Of a stretch of 64,000 nt of DNA, positions 6,806 to 16,065 are shown piece after piece. Made by a program: the position numbers and the translations under genes. The stretch lies in contig NZ_FQUT01000015.1 of the NCBI RefSeq assembly GCF_900129245.1, forward strand, positions 39,381 to 103,380, in the 5' to 3' direction. This stretch comes from Chryseobacterium arachidis (GTDB lineage: Bacteria > Bacteroidota > Bacteroidia > Flavobacteriales > Weeksellaceae). The notes under the pieces were generated by a model. It saw only the letters and a list, made by a program, of their open reading frames with translations. It was not told where the DNA came from and did not search any database. Within the stretch, counting starts at the first letter, position 1. The number at the start of each line of letters is the position of its first letter.

Positions 6806-7840
6806 ATGAAAAACATACTTGTGAAAAAATCGTTTCTATATGTACTTTTTATCTCATTAATGGTGGTTTCCTGTAAAAAGGAGATCGAAAAAATTAGTGA
6901 CAAAATCAGTGATACGGCGTCTTCAATTACTGAAACTGAAAAACAGGATTCTGTTGTGGTGAAAAAAGATTCTGTGATTGAAAAAGAATCTGTACCGCCG
7001 GCAATGCAGGAAGACGGGTTTTATAATGCTTTTATTCTTCCGAAAGATAAGAAGATGAGGGATTCTATTTATGCCGTTTTCAGCAAAAAATATAATGAAA
7101 AAGAGCGTTATGCAATTTTAGCTTTAAACAGGCTGGATTCGAAAAATAAATGGAATTCTGATACATTGGTGGTTCCTGCCAAAATAGATACTACATTGAT
7201 GTCTTACTCGCCGTTTCCGATGCAGCTGGATGTGTTGAGTCCTGTAAAGAAATTTGTGATATTTTCATACCCGATTCAGGCATATGGTGTTTATTCGAAC
7301 GGAAGTCTGGTCAAATGGGGTCCAACCAGTATGGGGAAAAAAGCTGCCAAAACAAAAACGGGTCTAACGTTTGCTAACTGGAAAAAACAACTGGCAATTT
7401 CTACTGTAAGCAGCGAGTGGAAACTACCTTATAACTTCAATATTTTTAATCTTGACGGGATTGGCTGGCATCAATATGATCTTCCGGGATATCCGGCTTC
7501 ACACTCTTGTTTAAGATTGTTGATGAAAGATGCTAAATGGCTGTATGGCTATGCAGACACCTGGGTTCTGAATCCGGGTGGAGCTACAACAAAAGCAAGA
7601 GGAACAGCGGTTATGGTATACGGAGATTATGGCTGGGGCAAAAGAAAACCTTGGAGAAATTTATTGGAAGATCCTAATTCCAACAATATTTCGGTGGAGG
7701 AAATGACAAAAATGATCGAACCGAATATCGAAAAAATATTAAAAGAACAGGACAACAGAGAAAGGGTAGTAGACTCTATTAAAGCTGCAAAAGCAGTGCT
7801 TGAACAAATGCCTCAGGCTCCAAAAACTGTTGCTCCTTAA
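6806..7840 (+). CDS. L,D-transpeptidase (YkuD-type) lipoprotein
   Basis: A 344-residue lipoprotein; the signal peptide ends in MVVSC. A Lys/Glu/Ser-rich linker to about residue 80 is followed by a region resembling the YkuD catalytic fold. The signature is a histidine (about H222) and SHSCLRLL with the nucleophile at about C235 and H233. Such enzymes form 3-3 peptidoglycan crosslinks or attach proteins to the wall. A longer frame from a TTG at 6767 is rejected because it would push the signal peptide inward. The C-terminal 100 residues are charged and helical. It is separated from its neighbours and probably monocistronic. Confidence 0.82.
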   Translation: MKNILVKKSFLYVLFISLMVVSCKKEIEKISDKISDTASSITETEKQDSVVVKKDSVIEKESVPPAMQEDGFYNAFILPKDKKMRDSIYAVFSKKYNEKERYAILALNRLDSKNKWNSDTLVVPAKIDTTLMSYSPFPMQLDVLSPVKKFVIFSYPIQAYGVYSNGSLVKWGPTSMGKKAAKTKTGLTFANWKKQLAISTVSSEWKLPYNFNIFNLDGIGWHQYDLPGYPASHSCLRLLMKDAKWLYGYADTWVLNPGGATTKARGTAVMVYGDYGWGKRKPWRNLLEDPNSNNISVEEMTKMIEPNIEKILKEQDNRERVVDSIKAAKAVLEQMPQAPKTVAP

Positions 7841-7843
7841 CTG

Positions 7844-8368
7844 TTAATCTATTTTTTCAAACTGTAAGGTAGACTCTTCAGCAAACCTTCTGAGCTTCAG
7901 CATTTCTTCTTTGCCTTTGTGTTGTCCGAACCGTGCAGCAGCATAAGTAAGGGCAATACAGAACAGCATGATAAATGAAGTGGTAAGTGCCCAAGGATAT
8001 TCCTGGCTTTTGATCTGTTTTTCGACATAATACATAGAGAAAAACGTCATCCACAGGATTGAGAAAGAAAAATACAGAAACATAAAAAACGTCCAGACTG
8101 CGGAACTGGGTCCAAAAACGCCCCGTATCGCAGTTTTTTCGTCTTCAATCTCTATTCTTAAAGACAGTCTAGGCTTCCAATAGGTTTCATAATCGGTCTC
8201 AACACAGATGGTAGCCACTTCTTTGTTGATGTTGCCGGAGAATTCATCTTTATGTTCGTTAAGATATTTTTTGAGATTTTCGGCATATTCTTCCTTGGTT
8301 AAATGCGTAAACATTTTGAATCTTGGTCTGCTTCGGATTTTATCGAGGGTGGTTTCTTCTGTATTCAT
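7844..8368 (-). CDS. Hypothetical membrane protein with two TM helices
   Basis: A 174-residue protein that I do not recognise. An N-terminal soluble part of about 90 residues is followed by two hydrophobic segments (VWTFFMFLYFSFSILWMTF and a second starting ALTTSFIMLFCIALTYAAA), then a basic tail. The ATG at 8368 lies 1 bp after the stop of the aspartyl protease gene upstream, so it is chosen over an ATG 30 bp earlier that would overlap that gene. The tight spacing indicates a shared transcript. Confidence 0.6.
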   Translation of the reverse strand: MNTEETTLDKIRSRPRFKMFTHLTKEEYAENLKKYLNEHKDEFSGNINKEVATICVETDYETYWKPRLSLRIEIEDEKTAIRGVFGPSSAVWTFFMFLYFSFSILWMTFFSMYYVEKQIKSQEYPWALTTSFIMLFCIALTYAAARFGQHKGKEEMLKLRRFAEESTLQFEKID

Positions 8369-8369
8369 A

Positions 8370-9695
8370 TTATTCTTGGTAAGGTATTGGATCTTCAAGG
8401 GTGAAACTTAAAGTCATTTGTTTATTTTTTCTGTCAATCACCATATGTATTGTTCTTCCTTCATCGGATTTCATCAGCTCCATAATTTTCTGTAAAGTCA
8501 TATCTGCAGTTTTCTTGCCATTAATGCTGATCAGTTTATCATCTTTCTGTAATCCTGCTTTTGCGCCCGGTGAATCTTTGCGGACTCCGGCAATGGAAAA
8601 TATAGGTTTTAGTACAAAATTATACTGCAGACTGTTATTAATAACTTCTACGCCGCCACTGGGATTATCTTTGTTTTTGGCAGGAAGATTCACAACATCT
8701 TTCGTCCATTCCAATCCGTCTTGTTTGAAATCCAGTCCGCTCATATTAAAATGAAAAGGATCGTCATAATTTCCGTTTTTCTTTAAATATATTTTCTGAT
8801 GCGGGTAATCGAACGCTATGGTGAAACGTCTCATAATATCTCCACCAATAGAACCTTTCCTGCCTTCCACCATATTAACGTGCTGGATGGAAAATTCATC
8901 CGGCATTGCGGTAAGCGGTTTCTCAAATTTAAAATTTCCGAGATAAAAATTATGAATCCTGCTTCTTTTTCCATAGACATCCCCATTAAATCCTCTTCCT
9001 AAAAAGTCGTCAATATTGGGTCTGTTATACACAAAGTTCTTAATCAGGGTAGGAAATAGCCATATCGGGTCGCTGTTTCCCAGATCTATCAACAGTTTGG
9101 AGCTTTTTCTTTCATTTGTCATCTCGACATCTGCAAAAATATAAGGTTTGCTTCTTTCAACACTGATATCCAATTCGTCAAATTTCTTAATTTTTTTCCT
9201 GAACAGGGTTTCGTCGTTATAAACCGTAATTTTTTTTGAAGCATAATCGATCATAACGGGATGATTTTTAAAAAAATGATAACCAATAATGCCATTCACC
9301 GGAATTCCAACATGGGAAGATATATTGAAATCCTGATCGACAATGATAAAAATTGTCAGTGAATAATTAACATAATCTTTACCAATTCTTGCAATGTTAT
9401 TGTCTGAACGGAACCCGTCGATACTGGTTGCACCGCCTAAACCGGAAAACCGTATTTTTTCGAGATTAGGAAGTTTGAGTTCCTGATTTTCAAGACTGAA
9501 AATAGAAGTTTCGGCAACTCCGGTGTCTAATAAAAAGGTGAGCTGAACCCCGTTTACGTTTACCGGAATAAAAATCAGATTGCTGATAAGTTTAAACGGA
9601 ATAACTGTTTTTTTTGTATCCTGAAGTTCAAATGAGTCCTGAGCATTAATGAAAATGCTTATAAAAAAGATCCATAAAAAACACTTCAGTTTCAT
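8370..9695 (-). CDS. Retropepsin-like aspartyl protease with PDZ domain
   Basis: A 441-residue exported protein; the signal peptide ends at INAQ (residue 19). Two aspartyl-protease lobes follow: FLLDTGVAETS near residue 55 has the canonical D-T-G, while the second lobe has KLLIDLGNSDP near residue 200 with D-L-G in place of D-T/S-G. A PDZ domain covers about residues 365-435 (GAKAGLQKDDKLISINGK). This is the Bacteroidetes family of periplasmic clan-AA proteins with a C-terminal PDZ. The altered second motif leaves activity open. It is followed by the two-TM membrane protein in the same operon. Confidence 0.82.
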   Translation of the reverse strand: MKLKCFLWIFFISIFINAQDSFELQDTKKTVIPFKLISNLIFIPVNVNGVQLTFLLDTGVAETSIFSLENQELKLPNLEKIRFSGLGGATSIDGFRSDNNIARIGKDYVNYSLTIFIIVDQDFNISSHVGIPVNGIIGYHFFKNHPVMIDYASKKITVYNDETLFRKKIKKFDELDISVERSKPYIFADVEMTNERKSSKLLIDLGNSDPIWLFPTLIKNFVYNRPNIDDFLGRGFNGDVYGKRSRIHNFYLGNFKFEKPLTAMPDEFSIQHVNMVEGRKGSIGGDIMRRFTIAFDYPHQKIYLKKNGNYDDPFHFNMSGLDFKQDGLEWTKDVVNLPAKNKDNPSGGVEVINNSLQYNFVLKPIFSIAGVRKDSPGAKAGLQKDDKLISINGKKTADMTLQKIMELMKSDEGRTIHMVIDRKNKQMTLSFTLEDPIPYQE

Positions 9696-9727
9696 TTCTT
9701 TAATTTACTAAATTTATCGGTACCATA

Positions 9728-9759
9728 AATAAAAAACATTCCCAAAATTGAGAATGTTT
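9728..9759 (-). terminator. Terminator of the esterase gene
   Basis: The arms AAACATTC and GAATGTTT pair over 8 bp; reading on the minus strand, a T-rich stretch follows. It lies between the esterase stop and the start of the protease gene. Confidence 0.65.
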
Positions 9760-9804
9760 GTCTGTTTTATAATGAATTAAAATAAATATTCAATTTTTCA
9801 TAAA

Positions 9805-10443
9805 TTATTTTGAGAAGAAATCCATCAGATCCATATAATTTTTCTGGTTCACACCGTGTCCGCTCATATATTCTCTAAATGTAAAATAACAGCTGAGTTC
9901 GTACAACAGATCCGCTGCTTTTCTTCCCCATTCCAAAGGGATAACAGCATCATCTGTTCCGTGGGAAACAAAGAAACGAAGTCTTTCCAATTTCTTTTTA
10001 TCCTTTACAATATCTGTTAATAATTTTTCTTCAGGATAACTGCTCAGGCAAGCAATAAGGTTAAACATCTCAGGATATTTTAAAGCCAAAGCATAACATA
10101 AAATTCCCCCTTGGCTAAAACCGCAAAGATGGGTTTTACCCTCCGTGATTCCATAATGATTGACAATTTTTAAAATACTTTCTAATACACTGTTTAGTGC
10201 TTCAGTTGCTTGAGGTACATCTATAAAATTGTCAGGATCATTAAAGTCTATATCATACCAGGAATATCCTTCAAACTGAGTGGCTCTTGGAGCTCTGAAG
10301 CTCACAATGATCCAATCTTCCGGAAGTGTTTCTCTGAAGCTGAAAAGGTCTTGCTCATTGCTTCCGTAGCCATGAAGCATAAACAGAATCGTAGTATCTG
10401 GAGTAATATTTTCGGGTTCTCTTACAATGTAATCTAAATTCAT
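9805..10443 (-). CDS. Alpha/beta hydrolase, phospholipase/carboxylesterase type
   Basis: A 212-residue cytoplasmic esterase. The oxyanion strand is FMLHGYGSNEQD; the nucleophile is S110 in GFSQGG; the acid is about D165 in HGTDDAVIP; the histidine is H196 in SGHGVNQ. These match the phospholipase/carboxylesterase family (COG0400). The start at 10443 removes 19 upstream codons of poor composition, and TATCTTTG, a perfect -7 box, ends only 4 nt before this ATG, which implies a leaderless message. Confidence 0.87.
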   Translation of the reverse strand: MNLDYIVREPENITPDTTILFMLHGYGSNEQDLFSFRETLPEDWIIVSFRAPRATQFEGYSWYDIDFNDPDNFIDVPQATEALNSVLESILKIVNHYGITEGKTHLCGFSQGGILCYALALKYPEMFNLIACLSSYPEEKLLTDIVKDKKKLERLRFFVSHGTDDAVIPLEWGRKAADLLYELSCYFTFREYMSGHGVNQKNYMDLMDFFSK

Positions 10444-10447
10444 AAAG

Positions 10448-10455
10448 CAAAGATA
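10448..10455 (-). promoter_or_regulatory. -7 box 4 nt upstream of the esterase ATG
   Basis: TATCTTTG on the minus strand matches TAnnTTTG. No TTG occurs at the usual distance. The position implies transcription starting at or next to the ATG. Confidence 0.5.
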
Positions 10456-10685
10456 ATAATAATGATGTATTGTCGTTTGATAATATAAAAATGAGACCAA
10501 TCGAAATAGGTGACAATCTGTCTAATTTTACCATTTGTACTGTTTTAAACAGGTCAACAATTACCTTAGATAAATATTTATTAATTTGATATTATATAGA
10601 AATCTTTATTGGAAATTTTACATAAAAATTATTTTTATATTGATAAAAAACCTATATTTGAAACATTAAAAATCTATTTGGAGAA

Positions 10686-11126
10686 ATGAAGCAATTTTAC
10701 AAATCAAAAAATTTATTTAGGCTTTCTTTTTTATTCGCCGTATTATTTTCAGTAGTTTCTGTATTTAATTCATGTAAGGACGATGATGATGAGGAATTTC
10801 AGGATCATATCGTTCAGTTTGAAGCAAAAATCAATAACGGTACAGGGTCAGGTACGGCAGAATTTAAGGCTGTTGTTACTCAGGTAGGAACAGGGCAACA
10901 GACAATTTTTAACCCAACAGGGCTTACCTGGACAAGTGGAGAAAATTTTATCAGCTCAAGCCAGTCTCAGTTGAATTTATCTGCTAATGCAGTTCTTCCA
11001 AATGCAGATTCAAAACTTACAGTGAACATTTATGTTGACGGTGAAGTTGTGAAAACAAAAACAGTAAACGGTAACGGAGCAAATGTTGTAAGCGCTGCAG
11101 TTACTCACAGTTTCTTAGAATTATAA
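10686..11126 (+). CDS. Surface-type lipoprotein, unknown function
   Basis: A 146-residue lipoprotein. The signal peptide ends in FNSC, and the residues just after the cysteine, KDDDDEE, are the acidic pattern known as the lipoprotein export signal in Bacteroidetes, which predicts exposure on the cell surface. The rest is Gly/Thr/Asn-rich and reads as a small beta-sandwich. No enzyme motif is present. A TATATTTG box lies at 10653-10660 and a terminator follows the gene, so it is a single-gene unit. Confidence 0.7.
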   Translation: MKQFYKSKNLFRLSFLFAVLFSVVSVFNSCKDDDDEEFQDHIVQFEAKINNGTGSGTAEFKAVVTQVGTGQQTIFNPTGLTWTSGENFISSSQSQLNLSANAVLPNADSKLTVNIYVDGEVVKTKTVNGNGANVVSAAVTHSFLEL

Positions 11127-11148
11127 GAAAAATATGTATTAAAAATAT

Positions 11149-11179
11149 AAAGATCATCTGAAAAGATGGTCTTTTTTTT
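11149..11179 (+). terminator. Terminator of the surface lipoprotein gene
   Basis: AAAGATCATCT and AGATGGTCTTT pair over 11 bp (one G-U) with a GAAA loop and a T-tract. Confidence 0.85.
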
Positions 11180-11190
11180 ATTTCATTTAG

Positions 11191-11231
11191 AAAAAGTATG
11201 GCGCGAAATTGAAAATTTCGCGCCATACTTT
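11191..11231. terminator. 19-bp perfect hairpin between convergent genes, terminator of tyrS
   Basis: Arms 11191-11209 and 11213-11231 are fully complementary (19 bp, core GTATGGCGCGAAATT) with a 3-nt loop. On the minus strand it is followed by TTTTTC and ends tyrS transcription. It is unusually long and GC-rich compared with other terminators here. Confidence 0.8.
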
Positions 11232-11249
11232 TATGATATCAGGAATAGA

Positions 11250-12545
11250 TTAAACAACCTTTACAATGAAATAGCTTTTCTTGCCTTTCTGTAGAAGCAA
11301 AAACTTCCCGTCGATAAGATCACTTTCGTTTGCAGTATACACCTCGTTTATTTTTTGTTTATTCACAGAGATTGAGTTTCCTTTCAGTTCTCTTGTAGCT
11401 TCACTTTTAGATTTTAGAAACCCTGATTTCTCAGAAAGCAGATCAACAATATTGATTCCTAAAACATCCGCTTTTGCCACTTCTTTTTGAGGAACTCCGT
11501 CAAAAACTTCTAAAAATGTTTCTTCATCAAGACTTACTAAGTCTTCAGCTGTAGAACGACCGAACAGAATTTCTGAAGCTTTCAGGGCTTTCTCATATTC
11601 TTCTCTTCCGTGAACCCAAACTGTAACTTCTTCCGCCAGCTTTTTTTGAAGTCTTCTTTCATGTGGAGCAGTTTTGTGTTCTTCAATTAATGCCTCAATT
11701 TCTTCTTTATCTAAAAAAGTATAGAATTTAATGAATCTTTCTGCATCTTCATCAGTAGCGTTCAGCCAAAACTGATAAAATTTATAAGGAGAAGTTTTCT
11801 TTTTATCTAGCCAGTAATTTTCGCCACTTTCTGATTTTCCGAACTTCGATCCGTCAGCTTTTGTAATCAATGGGACTGTTAATGCAAATGCTTCTCCCTG
11901 AGCTTTTCTTCTGATCAGTTCAGTTCCGGTAGTAATATTTCCCCACTGGTCTGAGCCTCCCATCTGAAGTTTCACATTGTTGTTTTGATAAAGGTGTAAG
12001 AAATCATATCCCTGGATTAACTGATATGTAAATTCCGTAAAACTCATTCCTTCGGCACCCGATTCTCCTGAAAATCTTTTCTTCACAGAATCTTTTGCCA
12101 TCATATAATTAACGGTAATATTTTTTCCGACATTTTTGGCAAAATCAAGGAAAGAAATATTTTTCATCCAGTCGTAATTGTTTACCAATTCGGCTTTGTT
12201 GGTTTCATTTCCGTCAAAATTTAAGAATCTTGAAAGCTGGTTTTTCAAACAGTCTACATAGTGAAGGAGAGTTTCTTCGTCCAATAGATTTCTTTCGGCA
12301 GACTTTCCGGATGGATCGCCGATCATTCCTGTTGCACCACCCACCAAGGCAACCGGCTTATGCCCATGCTGCTGAAAATGTGCTAAAATTTTTATCTGAA
12401 TAAGACTTCCGATATGTAAAGAATCTGCGGTAGGATCAAAACCGATATAGGCAGTTGTCATTTCCTTATTCAGTTGTTCATCCGTTCCGGGCATCATGTC
12501 GGCATAAAGACCGCGCCATTTCAATTCTTCAATAAAAGAGTTCAT
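11250..12545 (-). CDS. tyrS: Tyrosyl-tRNA synthetase
   Basis: A 431-residue class I synthetase of normal bacterial length. The HIGH motif appears as HIGS at residues 44-47, and the KMSKS loop as KFGKS at 234-238, the form typical of bacterial TyrRS. Tyrosine-site residues appear in YIGFDPTADSLH and GGSDQWGNI. A C-terminal S4-type RNA-binding domain covers about residues 350-431. A TATCTTTG box at 12571-12578 serves as the promoter -7 element, giving a leader of about 20 nt. Confidence 0.97.
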   Translation of the reverse strand: MNSFIEELKWRGLYADMMPGTDEQLNKEMTTAYIGFDPTADSLHIGSLIQIKILAHFQQHGHKPVALVGGATGMIGDPSGKSAERNLLDEETLLHYVDCLKNQLSRFLNFDGNETNKAELVNNYDWMKNISFLDFAKNVGKNITVNYMMAKDSVKKRFSGESGAEGMSFTEFTYQLIQGYDFLHLYQNNNVKLQMGGSDQWGNITTGTELIRRKAQGEAFALTVPLITKADGSKFGKSESGENYWLDKKKTSPYKFYQFWLNATDEDAERFIKFYTFLDKEEIEALIEEHKTAPHERRLQKKLAEEVTVWVHGREEYEKALKASEILFGRSTAEDLVSLDEETFLEVFDGVPQKEVAKADVLGINIVDLLSEKSGFLKSKSEATRELKGNSISVNKQKINEVYTANESDLIDGKFLLLQKGKKSYFIVKVV

Positions 12546-12644
12546 TATTCTTGATTTAAAATTTAAGCTGCAAAGATAATAAATTCGATATTAAAATGAA
12601 TCATTAACTGACCTTCAGGCAAGATGTTAAAAAGAATATTTAAA

Positions 12645-13187
12645 TTATTGATTATGCTTTACCCAGATGAGATCATCCGTTTTGTAACCGATTTTTTTTG
12701 CCTTTTCTAAAAATCTTTGTCTAATGCTGTCAGGAATTTCTGTTGTACGGGATAAAATCCACAGATATTTTAAACTGCTTCCGGCAACTAAGGCATATTG
12801 ATAATTGTCGTCGATATCAATGACATTATAACCTGCCCAAATTGGTTTGAAAAACGAAACTTTCAACCGAGCTTCTGAGGGATCATTCACAAATTTTGCT
12901 TCGCCAATGGATTCTTTCCATTCCTTTTTTACATAATCATAGCCTTTGTTATCAACCCGGATCGTTCCGTTCGTGTTTTTAGAATAGGTTGCGGTAACAT
13001 TGTCCATATTTTTTTCAAATCTGTAATCAAAACGGGCAATTTCGTACCATTTTCCAAGATATTTTTCTGAATTAAAATTTTGAACGGCAGCTGCTCCTTT
13101 TGGAATTCCGACTGAACATGAATTGATAATGATGAGTCCTAAAACACCCAGTGAAAGGGGAATTGCTATTTTCTGAAACGTTTTCAT
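12645..13187 (-). CDS. blc: Bacterial lipocalin, outer-membrane lipoprotein
   Basis: A 180-residue lipocalin. The signal peptide ends in INSC, so it is a lipoprotein. The first conserved lipocalin region reads LGKWYEIARFD; the second includes YALVAGSSLKYLWILSR. The length is as expected for Blc. These proteins bind fatty acids or lysophospholipids at the outer membrane. It is separated by about 100 bp from tyrS downstream and 200 bp from the response regulator gene. Confidence 0.9.
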   Translation of the reverse strand: MKTFQKIAIPLSLGVLGLIIINSCSVGIPKGAAAVQNFNSEKYLGKWYEIARFDYRFEKNMDNVTATYSKNTNGTIRVDNKGYDYVKKEWKESIGEAKFVNDPSEARLKVSFFKPIWAGYNVIDIDDNYQYALVAGSSLKYLWILSRTTEIPDSIRQRFLEKAKKIGYKTDDLIWVKHNQ

Positions 13188-13258
13188 AATAGAATATTTT
13201 TGTGTCGTTATTACAAAAATTCAAAAATAGTGCCTGAAAATCTTGTTGGAACGCTTTT

Positions 13259-13335
13259 GTTTTTAAAGCAAAGTGCGCAAAGATTTTTTCTTGACTACTA
13301 TTCGTTTTTAAGTTCGCAAAGGCGTTTCACTTAAC
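13259..13335 (-). repeat. Dispersed 77-nt intergenic repeat, copy X
   Basis: Read on the minus strand it begins GTTAAGTGAAACGCCTTTGC and closely matches 36363-36438 on the plus strand, with only a few differences by eye. It contains two CTTTGCG words. No coding potential is seen. Confidence 0.75.
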
Positions 13336-13386
13336 TAAGATCGCAGAGTTTTTTATGATGTTGAAACTTATTTTCTAATAATCATT

Positions 13387-14121
13387 TTAAGAAAAAACTT
13401 TCAAAAAATTGTCTTTGAAACTTCCGGAAACTTCGATTTCAGTTTCATCTGCAAGGGTTGCGGTTCCGCTTTTGTGATAAGATTTTACAAAATTAGTGTT
13501 GATGATATGCGATCGGTGAACCCTTACAAAAGGTGTTTCCAACAGATCATCAAAATGTTTCAGAAACCGGCAGACCATTTTTTTTGAACCATCTGTTAAA
13601 TAAACCTGCGTAAAGTTCCCATCCGCCTGAAGTCTTACGATATCTTCAGTTTTTACGACATCAAAACCTTGCAGAGTAGGAAGAATCAGTTGTTGTTTTT
13701 CGGGTTTTAATTTTAGATTTTCGAGGAGAATTTTATTTCGGTTGAGTTCTTCTTTTTTCTCAATGCTTTCTGCTACTTTATTCACTGCTAAAATAAGCTC
13801 CTGAATATCTATCGGTTTTAAAATATAATAACTTGCCGACTTGTTTAGCGCCTGTAAAGAATACTGTGAAAATGCCGTAATGAAAATGGTTTCGTAAGAA
13901 AAATCCTTCGTCGCTTCTAACACATCAAAGGCGTTTCCGAAAGGCATTTCTACGTCCAGAAAAACCAGTTGGGGCTGCTCTTCAGCAATCAGAGGTACGG
14001 CTTCTTTAATGTTTTCAGCTTCGCCCAGAATTTCAACCTGCGGACAGTATTTTGTGAGGTAATTCCTTAATACATCTCTTGCAATGGTTTCGTCATCTAC
14101 GATTACGGCTTTTATTTTCAT
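13387..14121 (-). CDS. LytTR-family response regulator
   Basis: A 244-residue two-component regulator. The receiver domain (residues 1-125) has the acid pair D9/D10, the phosphorylated D56 in FLDVEMP, and K at KPIDIQ. The LytTR DNA-binding domain fills residues 140-244 (VVKTEDIVRLQADGNFTQVY, then FVRVHRSHIINT). It lies 79 bp downstream of its histidine kinase, reading the same way. LytTR proteins bind pairs of about 9-bp direct repeats spaced by about 12 bp; exactly such pairs occur at 16029-16058 and 17855-17884, upstream of the kinase and two SIMPL-domain genes, so these are its probable targets (inference). Confidence 0.92.
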   Translation of the reverse strand: MKIKAVIVDDETIARDVLRNYLTKYCPQVEILGEAENIKEAVPLIAEEQPQLVFLDVEMPFGNAFDVLEATKDFSYETIFITAFSQYSLQALNKSASYYILKPIDIQELILAVNKVAESIEKKEELNRNKILLENLKLKPEKQQLILPTLQGFDVVKTEDIVRLQADGNFTQVYLTDGSKKMVCRFLKHFDDLLETPFVRVHRSHIINTNFVKSYHKSGTATLADETEIEVSGSFKDNFLKVFS

Positions 14122-14200
14122 GTTTTTTTATATAATGGTTGCAGATTTCAGGTTGTTGGTTGTGCGTGGAAAATTCACGATTGACAATTCACGTCTCAAA

Positions 14201-15988
14201 TTATTTATTCATCAGTTTATAGCTGATTTCTACAAAAACTCCTTGTGAGTCTTTCTTATCAGTGATTTTACATTGAATTTCTTTGTTGTATAAATCATTC
14301 AGCAAAGCAATTCTTTCCAATGTATTTTTCATTCCGCGACCTTTTCTGGTTTTTTGATGTTCTGTTTTTTGTTTTTTGCTTTCTTCAATTCCGATTCCGT
14401 TGTCTTCGACCGTGATTTTTAAATGCTGATTTTCTTTTTCAAAGCTCAGTTTCAAAAATCCTTTTGTGGTTCTGTAACGAAGTCCGTGCCAGATGGCATT
14501 TTCCAGAAACGGCTGTACCAGCATTCCCGGAACCTGCAGGCTTTGTGTATTAAGATTGTCGTCAAACTCAATTTCATAATCAAATTTATCTGCAAAACGG
14601 GTTTTTTCCAATGCCAGATAATTTTGAAGCAGATCCAGTTCTTGTTGAAACGGAATAAAATCTTCGGTAGAATTTTCCATTACGCCACGCATCAGTTTTG
14701 AAAATTTGGTTAAATATTGGTTGGCTTCCAGTTCATTATTTGTAGCGATAAACTGATTGACAGAATTTAAACTGTTAAAGATAAAATGAGGATTCATCTC
14801 ACGACGAAGCGACTGCAATGCTATTTTTTTGTTTTTAATCTGAACTTTTTTTAGGGTCCTGAAAATAAAAATTACCAAACCGATTAAAATAAACAATACT
14901 ACAATTAGACTGTAATTAAAGACATTTTTCTTGCGGATTAATTCATCTTTCAGTTGTTTTTCTTTTTCCAGCTGGGCAATTCGCTGCTCAGTATCTTCGA
15001 GGATTTTTTCATCCACTAAACTTTTATCTTTTGAGACAAGATCTGGAAGTTTTCCTAAGAAATCACGGTACAGTTTTACCGAAGCATCCGTATTTTCGGA
15101 AACATTATAAAGGCTGTCGAGCTTTTTAACGCTTTTCTGAGCTTCCAAAGTGTGACCTTTTTCAAGAGCAATCCCGTAAGATTTTTTTAATAAATCAATA
15201 GCTTCCTGCGGATCATTTTTTTTGATATAAATATCTGCTAATTCCCGAATTTGTTCAACTTCTTTTTTAGAGTTTTCTTTAACAAAATCTTCTTTTAAAA
15301 CAGTCTTTTTGGCCTCAATAGCTTTATCGAATTTTTTATTTTCAACATAAAAATCCGTTAACTTCTGATTGATTTCCAATGCCTGTTGCGGTGCTTCTTT
15401 TTTTGAAATTTTATAGGCATTTGTAAGGTTGGCTTCTGCTTTGGGAATATCATTCTGCTGAATATTAACGTCCGCCATCTGGCTGTAGCTTGTAGCCAAA
15501 TCACCTTTGTCTTTTTCCCTTTCGGTAAGCTGAATATTATTCTGAATAGCTTCTTCCTTAGCTTCAGGAGAAGTTGTTGAAAGTCTGGCTACATCATTTG
15601 AGTTGACAGCTTTACTTCTTGAAAAGCCTACTTCTGCAGCTCTGCTATAATTGCTGATCGCTGGAGTAATCTTGTTCTGCTTTTCCTGAGATTGGGCTAA
15701 TTTGCGGCTTGTTTTTTCAATATTGGGTTTGTCATTAAGGCTTTCGTAGATTTTTTTTGCCTTGGCATAATATTCTTCACTTTTCTGAAAATTTCCGTTG
15801 TTGAAAAATGTTTCGCCAATATTGTAATAAGATTCAGCTTGGGCAGATTCGTCTTTGGTATCGACAGCTTTTCTCAATTTTTTGCTTTCTTTCTGAACTT
15901 CAGATACGGTACTATTTGTGGTTTGAGAATAGAGTATATTCCCAAAAATCATCAGTGATAAAAACAAAAAAGTCTGAAACATTTTCAT
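14201..15988 (-). CDS. LytS-type sensor histidine kinase with periplasmic TPR repeats
   Basis: A 595-residue kinase. A signal peptide (ending ILYSQ) is followed by about 330 residues of tetratricopeptide repeats (for example NIGETFFNNGNFQKSEEYYA), then a coiled coil, one transmembrane segment near residues 355-375 (SLIVVLFILIGLVIFIF), and the His_kinase domain with the phosphorylated H401 in MNPHFIFNSLNS. The ATP-binding part has ENAIWHGLRYR and DNGIGIE. The sensor thus probably faces the periplasm. The ATG at 15988 sits 4 nt after a perfect -7 box, so earlier codons are excluded. It forms an operon with the LytTR regulator. Confidence 0.92.
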   Translation of the reverse strand: MKMFQTFLFLSLMIFGNILYSQTTNSTVSEVQKESKKLRKAVDTKDESAQAESYYNIGETFFNNGNFQKSEEYYAKAKKIYESLNDKPNIEKTSRKLAQSQEKQNKITPAISNYSRAAEVGFSRSKAVNSNDVARLSTTSPEAKEEAIQNNIQLTEREKDKGDLATSYSQMADVNIQQNDIPKAEANLTNAYKISKKEAPQQALEINQKLTDFYVENKKFDKAIEAKKTVLKEDFVKENSKKEVEQIRELADIYIKKNDPQEAIDLLKKSYGIALEKGHTLEAQKSVKKLDSLYNVSENTDASVKLYRDFLGKLPDLVSKDKSLVDEKILEDTEQRIAQLEKEKQLKDELIRKKNVFNYSLIVVLFILIGLVIFIFRTLKKVQIKNKKIALQSLRREMNPHFIFNSLNSVNQFIATNNELEANQYLTKFSKLMRGVMENSTEDFIPFQQELDLLQNYLALEKTRFADKFDYEIEFDDNLNTQSLQVPGMLVQPFLENAIWHGLRYRTTKGFLKLSFEKENQHLKITVEDNGIGIEESKKQKTEHQKTRKGRGMKNTLERIALLNDLYNKEIQCKITDKKDSQGVFVEISYKLMNK

Positions 15989-15992
15989 AAAA

Positions 15993-16021
15993 CAAAGATA
16001 TACATATATATAGTTTGGCAA
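15993..16021 (-). promoter_or_regulatory. Promoter of the histidine kinase operon
   Basis: On the minus strand: TTG (16021-16019), 18-nt spacer, TATCTTTG (16000-15993). The ATG follows after 4 nt, implying a leaderless transcript. The LytTR-type repeat begins 7 nt upstream of the TTG. Confidence 0.8.
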
Positions 16022-16028
16022 AAACTAT

Positions 16029-16058
16029 TCACCAAGTGAAAGGGGAAGCTCACCAAGT
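16029..16058. promoter_or_regulatory. Predicted LytTR-regulator binding site, divergent
   Basis: TCACCAAGT, 12 nt, TCACCAAGT: a direct repeat with 21-nt periodicity. It lies exactly 7 nt from the -33 element of the kinase promoter on one side and 7 nt from that of the SIMPL-protein promoter on the other. Repeat length and spacing match the known mode of LytTR domains. The same pair recurs at 17855-17884. Confidence 0.75.
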
Positions 16059-16065
16059 TTACGGT

